This document shows, in pieces, positions 7,357 to 10,778 of a DNA stretch of 10,778 nt. Source of the stretch: Hyphomicrobiales bacterium (lineage in GTDB: Bacteria; Pseudomonadota; Alphaproteobacteria; Rhizobiales; Aestuariivirgaceae); NCBI GenBank assembly GCA_027051995.1, contig JALUFY010000257.1, positions 1 to 10,778 on the forward strand, in the 5' to 3' direction. How positions within the stretch are numbered: the stretch's first letter is position 1; each line of letters begins with the position of its first letter. A program made the translations under genes and the position numbers. The notes beneath the pieces are model-generated. The model saw only the letters and a list, made by a program, of their open reading frames with translations. It did no database searches and was not told the DNA's origin.

Positions 7357-7410
7357 TCCAGGAGCGGACAACACAATCTTTCCATGATCGGGCGCTAGCC
7401 AGCTCCTGGA
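7357..7410 (+). repeat. Inverted repeat in the lptD-surA gap
   Basis: TCCAGGAGC (7357-7365) and its exact complement GCTCCTGGA (7402-7410) lie 36 nt apart in the 87-nt gap. The first arm also lies within a near-palindrome of its own (7355-7365). There is no T-run after it, so it is unlikely to end transcription. It could fold in the mRNA upstream of the surA ribosome site (7425-7429), or be chance. Confidence 0.25.
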
Positions 7411-7436
7411 ATGCTTGCCCATACAGGGAAAATTTC

Positions 7437-8414
7437 ATGCTCAAGACCCTTTCATCTGTTTCGCGCCCGCGCCGCGCGCCCTGGATTATCGCGGCGGCGC
7501 TGGCCTTCGCCCTGCTGCAACCGGCGGCCCCGGCGCGCGCCAGCAAGGTGCTGGCCATCGTCAATGACCTGCCGGTGACGGACTTCGACGTCTCCCAGCG
7601 CCAGAAGCTCAATTCCATCATCGGCGGCCCCCGCACCCGCAAGGCCGCCCTGCGCTCGGTCATCAACGCCGCCGTCATGCAGACGGAAGCCAAAAAGCGC
7701 AATATCGCCATTTCAGATCAGCAGGTGGACAAGGCCCTGCAAAACATGGCGAAAAACATGGGCGGCATGGCGAAACTGAAGGCCACCCTGCGCAAGCGCG
7801 GCGTGCGCATGCGCACCCTGCGCGCCTATATCCGCTCCTCCATGCTGTTCCGCGTTCTGGCGCGCAGGATGGGCAAGAAGATCGCGCCAAAGGTCAGCCC
7901 CGGCGAGGTGGACAGGCGCTACAAAAAAATCATCAATGATCCGCGCTTGCGCCCCGTCACCATCTACAATCTGCGCCAGGTGACGCTGCCGGTGGAGAAC
8001 GTCGCCCCGGCAATGCGCCAGCAGCTGCAATACGCGCGCCTCGTGGAGGCCCAGCAGATCATGAAGCGCTATCACGGCTGCGCCCGCCTGCGCGCCGCCA
8101 CCTCCGGCATCTTCAACGTGCGCATCTCCAAGACCTTGAAGGCTGATCCCAGACGCCTGCCCGGGCCGCTGAAAAAGGCCATCAGGCTGGCGGGCACGAA
8201 ACGCATGATCGGGCCGATCAGATCGCGTCAGGGCGTCCAGCTCATCGCCTATTGCGGCTCCACGAAGATCACGCCGCCGCGCCCCAGGCGCGCGCAGATC
8301 GAGGCCATGGTCAAGGCCGAGGCCTTCAACCGCGAGGTGGAGCGGGTCATGAAGCAGCTGCGCAAGAACGCCTTCATCGACTACAAGGACAAATCGGCGG
8401 CGCTCATCAAGTAA
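7437..8414 (+). CDS. surA: Periplasmic chaperone / parvulin-type peptidyl-prolyl isomerase SurA
   Basis: Periplasmic chaperone for outer-membrane beta-barrels, including LptD. The 325-aa product is shorter than the two-parvulin E. coli SurA (428 aa). It has a signal peptide (hydrophobic 15-31, cleavage likely after ARA at residue 35), a SurA_N domain (36-165; SKVLAIVNDLPVTDFDVSQR, then paired helices), one parvulin-like region (about 173-275; VTIYNLRQVTLPV, IGPIRSRQGVQLIAYCG) and a C-terminal helix ending near RKNAFIDYK (309-317). The parvulin part is weakly conserved and isomerase activity is uncertain. The chain is very Lys/Arg-rich. ATG 7437 is preferred over an upstream in-frame ATG at 7353 because the signal peptide then starts properly and AGGGA (7425-7429) is seven nt away. 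The call rests on domain layout plus the lptD-surA-pdxA context. pdxA follows after 15 nt. Confidence 0.88.
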   Translation: MLKTLSSVSRPRRAPWIIAAALAFALLQPAAPARASKVLAIVNDLPVTDFDVSQRQKLNSIIGGPRTRKAALRSVINAAVMQTEAKKRNIAISDQQVDKALQNMAKNMGGMAKLKATLRKRGVRMRTLRAYIRSSMLFRVLARRMGKKIAPKVSPGEVDRRYKKIINDPRLRPVTIYNLRQVTLPVENVAPAMRQQLQYARLVEAQQIMKRYHGCARLRAATSGIFNVRISKTLKADPRRLPGPLKKAIRLAGTKRMIGPIRSRQGVQLIAYCGSTKITPPRPRRAQIEAMVKAEAFNREVERVMKQLRKNAFIDYKDKSAALIK

Positions 8415-8429
8415 CGGGGATTCCGCGCC

Positions 8430-9452
8430 ATGACCGCATATCCGCGAAAGCCGCTGGCCCTGACCATGGGCGAGCCGGGCGGCATCGGGCTGGAGACGGC
8501 CCTGATGGCCTGGCGGGCGCTGCATGAAACCGGCCCGGCCTTCTTTCTGCCTGGAGACACGGCCCTGCTGAAGGCGCGCGCCGCCCGCGCCGGGCTTGAT
8601 GTTCCCGTCACCACCATCGCCTCGGCGGCGGAGGCGCAAGAGACCTTTCCGCGCGCTCTGCCCGTGCTGCCGCTGCAAGAGGCGCAAGGGATCGCGGATG
8701 CGCCCGGCGCCGCCCTGCCTGAAAACGCCGGGGCGGTCATCGCCTCCATCCGCGCCGCCGTGATGCTGACGGACGCTGGCGAGGCGGCGGGCGCCGTCAC
8801 CTTGCCCCTGCAAAAGGAGAGCCTTTACGCCAGCGGCTTTTCCTTCGAGGGGCATACCGACTTTCTCGCCGGTCTGGCGCGCGCCGCCGGATACGAGGCC
8901 GCCCCGGTGATGATGCTGACGGCGAAGGACTTGCGCGCCATCCCCGTGACCATCCACATCGCCCTGTCCGATGTGCCCGGCAAGCTGACCACGCAAGCCA
9001 TCATCCGGCAGGGGCGTGTCGTGGCGCGGGATCTGACGCGCTATTTCGGCCTTACGGCTCCGCGCATCGCCGTGGCCGGGCTGAACCCGCACGCGGGCGA
9101 GGGCGGGCGCATGGGCAAAGAGGAAAAAACCATTATCGTCCCGGCCATCGCCGCCCTGCGGGAAGAAGGCGTGAACGCCTTCGGGCCATTGCCGGCCGAC
9201 ACCATGTTTCATGACGAGGCGCGGGCGCGCTATGACGCGGCCTTGTGCATGTATCACGACCAGGCGCTGATTCCGGTGAAGACGCTGGATTTCCACGGCG
9301 GGGTCAACGTCACGCTGGGCCTGCCCTTCGTGCGCACCTCGCCTGATCACGGCACGGCGCTGGATATCGCGGGCACTGGCAAGGCGCGCCCCGATTCCCT
9401 GCTGGCGGCCCTGCGGCTGGCGGCGCGCATGGCGAAGGCCGCGGGCGCATGA
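8430..9452 (+). CDS. pdxA: 4-hydroxythreonine-4-phosphate dehydrogenase PdxA
   Basis: NAD-dependent oxidation and decarboxylation of 4-phosphohydroxy-L-threonine in the DXP-dependent pyridoxal 5'-phosphate pathway; cytoplasmic. The 340-aa product (E. coli 329) begins with [12 protein letters not shown] (11-22), a variant of the usual [17 protein letters not shown] (141-147) is the substrate-binding segment. The three divalent-metal histidines are present: His176, His221 in [10 protein letters not shown], and His276 in MYHDQ, each offset by ten from the E. coli positions as I know them. The C-terminal [20 protein letters not shown] (300-319) is fully conserved. ACGGGGA (8414-8420) serves as ribosome site and overlaps the surA stop. 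The stop codon overlaps the rsmA start in an ATGA arrangement. Confidence 0.96.
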   Translation: MTAYPRKPLALTMGEPGGIGLETALMAWRALHETGPAFFLPGDTALLKARAARAGLDVPVTTIASAAEAQETFPRALPVLPLQEAQGIADAPGAALPENAGAVIASIRAAVMLTDAGEAAGAVTLPLQKESLYASGFSFEGHTDFLAGLARAAGYEAAPVMMLTAKDLRAIPVTIHIALSDVPGKLTTQAIIRQGRVVARDLTRYFGLTAPRIAVAGLNPHAGEGGRMGKEEKTIIVPAIAALREEGVNAFGPLPADTMFHDEARARYDAALCMYHDQALIPVKTLDFHGGVNVTLGLPFVRTSPDHGTALDIAGTGKARPDSLLAALRLAARMAKAAGA

Positions 9453-10300
9453 CGGACGACGGCCTGCCCCCCCTGCGCGAGGTGATCGCCCGCCACGGCC
9501 TGCGCGCCAGAAAGGCGCTGGGGCAGAACTTCCTGCTCGATCTGAACCTGACGCGCAAGATCGCCCGCGCCGCCGGGCCGCTGAAAGGCCATGCCGTCAT
9601 CGAGGTCGGCCCCGGCCCCGGCGGGCTGACCCGCGCGCTGCTGCTGGAGGGGGCGGAGAAGGTCATCGCCATCGAGCGCGACGCGCGCGCCATCCCAGCG
9701 TTGAAGGAGATCGCCGCGCGCTGGCCCGGCAGGCTGGAAATCATCCATGCGGACGCCCTGAAAACGGATTTCGCCGCGCTCGCGGGCGGGGCGGGCCTGC
9801 CGGTGCGCATCGCCGCCAATCTGCCCTACAACATCGCCACGCCCTTGCTCACAGGCTGGCTTCTGGCCGAACCCTGGCCGCCCTGGTGGCGCTCGCTGAC
9901 CTTGATGTTCCAGCGCGAAGTGGCGGCGCGCATCACCGCCAAACCGCGCTCGAAGCCCTATGGGCGGCTGTCGGTGCTGGCGCAGTGGCGGGCCAGGGCG
10001 GACAAGCTGTTCGACATCCCTCCCGCCGCCTTCACCCCGCCGCCCAAGGTCACATCGTCTCTGGTGCGCATCGACCCGCTGCCCGCGCCCGTCCATCCCT
10101 GCCCGGCGGGGGCCCTGCAGAAGGTCACGGCGGCGGCCTTCAACCAGCGCCGCAAGATGCTGCGCCAGTCTCTCAAGGGCCTCATCAGCGCCCCTTTGCC
10201 GCTGCTGGAGGCGGCCGGAATTTCTCAGACAAAACGCGCCGAAGACCTGACGCCTGAAGACTTCTGCCGGCTGGCGGAGGCGTTGCCGCGAACAATCTGA
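9449..10300 (+). CDS. rsmA: 16S rRNA (adenine1518-N6/adenine1519-N6)-dimethyltransferase RsmA (KsgA)
   Basis: S-adenosylmethionine-dependent enzyme that dimethylates two adjacent adenosines in the 3'-terminal hairpin of 16S rRNA late in 30S assembly; its loss gives kasugamycin resistance. The 283-aa product (E. coli 273) shows [10 protein letters not shown] (22-31), motif [11 protein letters not shown] (52-61), the acidic loop ERD (76-78), Asp102, motif IV NLPYN (124-128), FTPPPKVTS (195-203) and [14 protein letters not shown] (231-244) in the C-terminal domain. It begins inside the pdxA stop codon (ATGA overlap) without a strong ribosome site of its own, so translational coupling to pdxA is likely. 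It is the last gene of the lptD operon, with 478 nt of non-recognised sequence after it. Confidence 0.97.
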   Translation: MTDDGLPPLREVIARHGLRARKALGQNFLLDLNLTRKIARAAGPLKGHAVIEVGPGPGGLTRALLLEGAEKVIAIERDARAIPALKEIAARWPGRLEIIHADALKTDFAALAGGAGLPVRIAANLPYNIATPLLTGWLLAEPWPPWWRSLTLMFQREVAARITAKPRSKPYGRLSVLAQWRARADKLFDIPPAAFTPPPKVTSSLVRIDPLPAPVHPCPAGALQKVTAAAFNQRRKMLRQSLKGLISAPLPLLEAAGISQTKRAEDLTPEDFCRLAEALPRTI

Positions 10301-10310
10301 TTTGTCCGCC

Positions 10311-10340
10311 GCCCTTGTTGTTCTGGGCATGACAAAGGGC
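10311..10340 (+). terminator. Weak stem-loop after rsmA
   Basis: GCCCTTGT (10311-10318) pairs with ACAAAGGGC (10332-10340) with one bulged A, around a 13-nt loop, starting 10 nt after the rsmA stop. It is placed where the operon should end, but there is no T-run, so at best it is an mRNA 3'-end stabiliser or an imperfect terminator. Confidence 0.25.
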
Positions 10341-10619
10341 CGTTCACAGGTTTGCAGTCCGGATTTTCATGTGTGCACCAAGGGGGCGGCTTCAGGCGTG
10401 TAATACAGGGCGAGCCGCAGCCGGCATGAAGCGCGCGGAACAGGCTCTTGGCTGCGATGACCCGCAAAGCTTGCCGAACTTCATCGGCGCCGGTTCCTGC
10501 GGATACTCCTGGCCCGTCTCAGCAGGCATTCCCCTCGACAAAAAACGCAAAACCGGACAGAGCGGCCGTTACACAAACCGGGCATATCCCTTGTCCGCAG
10601 AGCAGGATGCACAAAAACC

Positions 10620-10649
10620 CTTGACGGTCGTCATGTTTTGGGCTCCGAT
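10620..10649 (+). promoter_or_regulatory. Candidate promoter for a gene beyond the window
   Basis: CTTGACG at 10620-10626 is an excellent alphaproteobacterial -35 box. The best-placed -10 is poor (TCCGAT at 10644-10649 after 17 nt), so either the promoter is activator-dependent or the box is chance. Its orientation agrees with the ribosome-site-like motif at the window edge, implying a leader of about 130 nt. Confidence 0.3.
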
Positions 10650-10657
10650 AGGGAGGC

Positions 10658-10677
10658 TGGACGTTGTCGGACGTCCA
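10658..10677 (+). promoter_or_regulatory. Perfect 7-bp hairpin in the putative downstream leader
   Basis: TGGACGT (10658-10664) and ACGTCCA (10671-10677) are exact complements around the 6-nt loop TGTCGG. The hairpin lies about where transcription from the TTGAC box would begin. As DNA it could equally be a dyad operator. No protein or riboswitch family is recognised. Confidence 0.3.
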
Positions 10678-10772
10678 CTCAGGGAGAAAAAGTCAAACCC
10701 AAGGGGAGGGCAGCCGCGTTATCTTCTGACATTTCAGACCAGACCGGCGGATGCCGTCCGTTTTCCACCCGC

Positions 10773-10778
10773 AGGAGA
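10773..10778 (+). promoter_or_regulatory. Ribosome-binding-like motif at the window edge
   Basis: The window ends in AGGAGA, a near-consensus Shine-Dalgarno. A coding start 5-9 nt past the edge would explain the preceding non-coding leader. This cannot be confirmed without the flanking sequence. Confidence 0.35.

Larger units (their letters stand above)
10301..10778. other. Right-end region without a recognised gene
   Basis: I recognise no protein or RNA family here. A + strand frame is open from the codon after the stop at 10330-10332 to the window edge (about 148 codons, ATG at 10369 or 10426), but the translation resembles nothing I know, and its third-position GC falls in the second half. 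A 45-codon - strand frame (10392-10529) has GAGGGG just before its ATG, at too tight a spacing. The stretch is A-richer than the coding part (for example 10539-10552). It is best read as an intergenic leader region with candidate regulatory parts listed separately. Confidence 0.5.

Noticed and set aside
7713..9350. 545-codon open frame on the - strand antisense to surA and pdxA
   Set aside because: It lies opposite two well-supported genes, its translation is Gly/Arg/His-rich with no recognisable motif, and such frames are expected in GC-rich DNA where stop codons are rare.
9347..10330. 327-codon open frame on the - strand antisense to rsmA
   Set aside because: It is a shadow of the strongly conserved RsmA, with Arg/Gln/Gly-rich composition and no motif.
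10225..10467. 80-codon - strand frame overlapping the end of rsmA
   Set aside because: It starts at TTG, has no clear ribosome site, overlaps the conserved C-terminus of RsmA and resembles nothing known.

Overview
The window looks like a conserved housekeeping segment of an alphaproteobacterial chromosome, plausibly a Rhodospirillales-like lineage. The basis is the high GC content, the pepA / lptD-surA-pdxA-rsmA neighbourhood, the mltG-yicC-gmk neighbourhood and the alphaproteobacterial style of the proteins (single-parvulin SurA, CxxC/CDC-type LptD). No tRNA, rRNA, CRISPR array, insertion sequence or phage gene is visible. The taxonomic call is inference; no species can be named.

Layout: positions 37-3215 (+ strand) carry mltG, yicC and gmk, closely spaced, followed after 50 nt by a small cysteine-rich gene of the GDCCVxC (seleno)protein family. 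A 75-nt convergent gap separates this from pepA, which runs on the - strand (3291-4781). A 297-nt divergent region (4782-5078) contains candidate promoters for pepA and lptD and a strong potential hairpin just upstream of lptD. Then lptD, surA, pdxA and rsmA run on the + strand (5079-10300), with gaps of 87 and 15 nt and finally a 4-nt overlap. The last 478 nt (10301-10778) hold no recognisable gene, but they contain a TTGAC box, a small hairpin and, at the very edge, an AGGAGA ribosome-binding-like motif that suggests a gene starting just outside the window.

Functionally, LptD and its periplasmic chaperone SurA serve outer-membrane lipopolysaccharide export. MltG terminates or cleaves peptidoglycan strands at the inner membrane. 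Gmk feeds GTP pools, YicC is an RNA-processing protein, RsmA dimethylates 16S rRNA, PdxA makes the vitamin B6 precursor and PepA trims peptides. Most of the segment is ordinary core genome. The points worth a second look are the GDCCVxC protein, the absence of lptF/lptG between pepA and lptD, the structured lptD leader, the weakly conserved SurA parvulin region and the unassigned right end.
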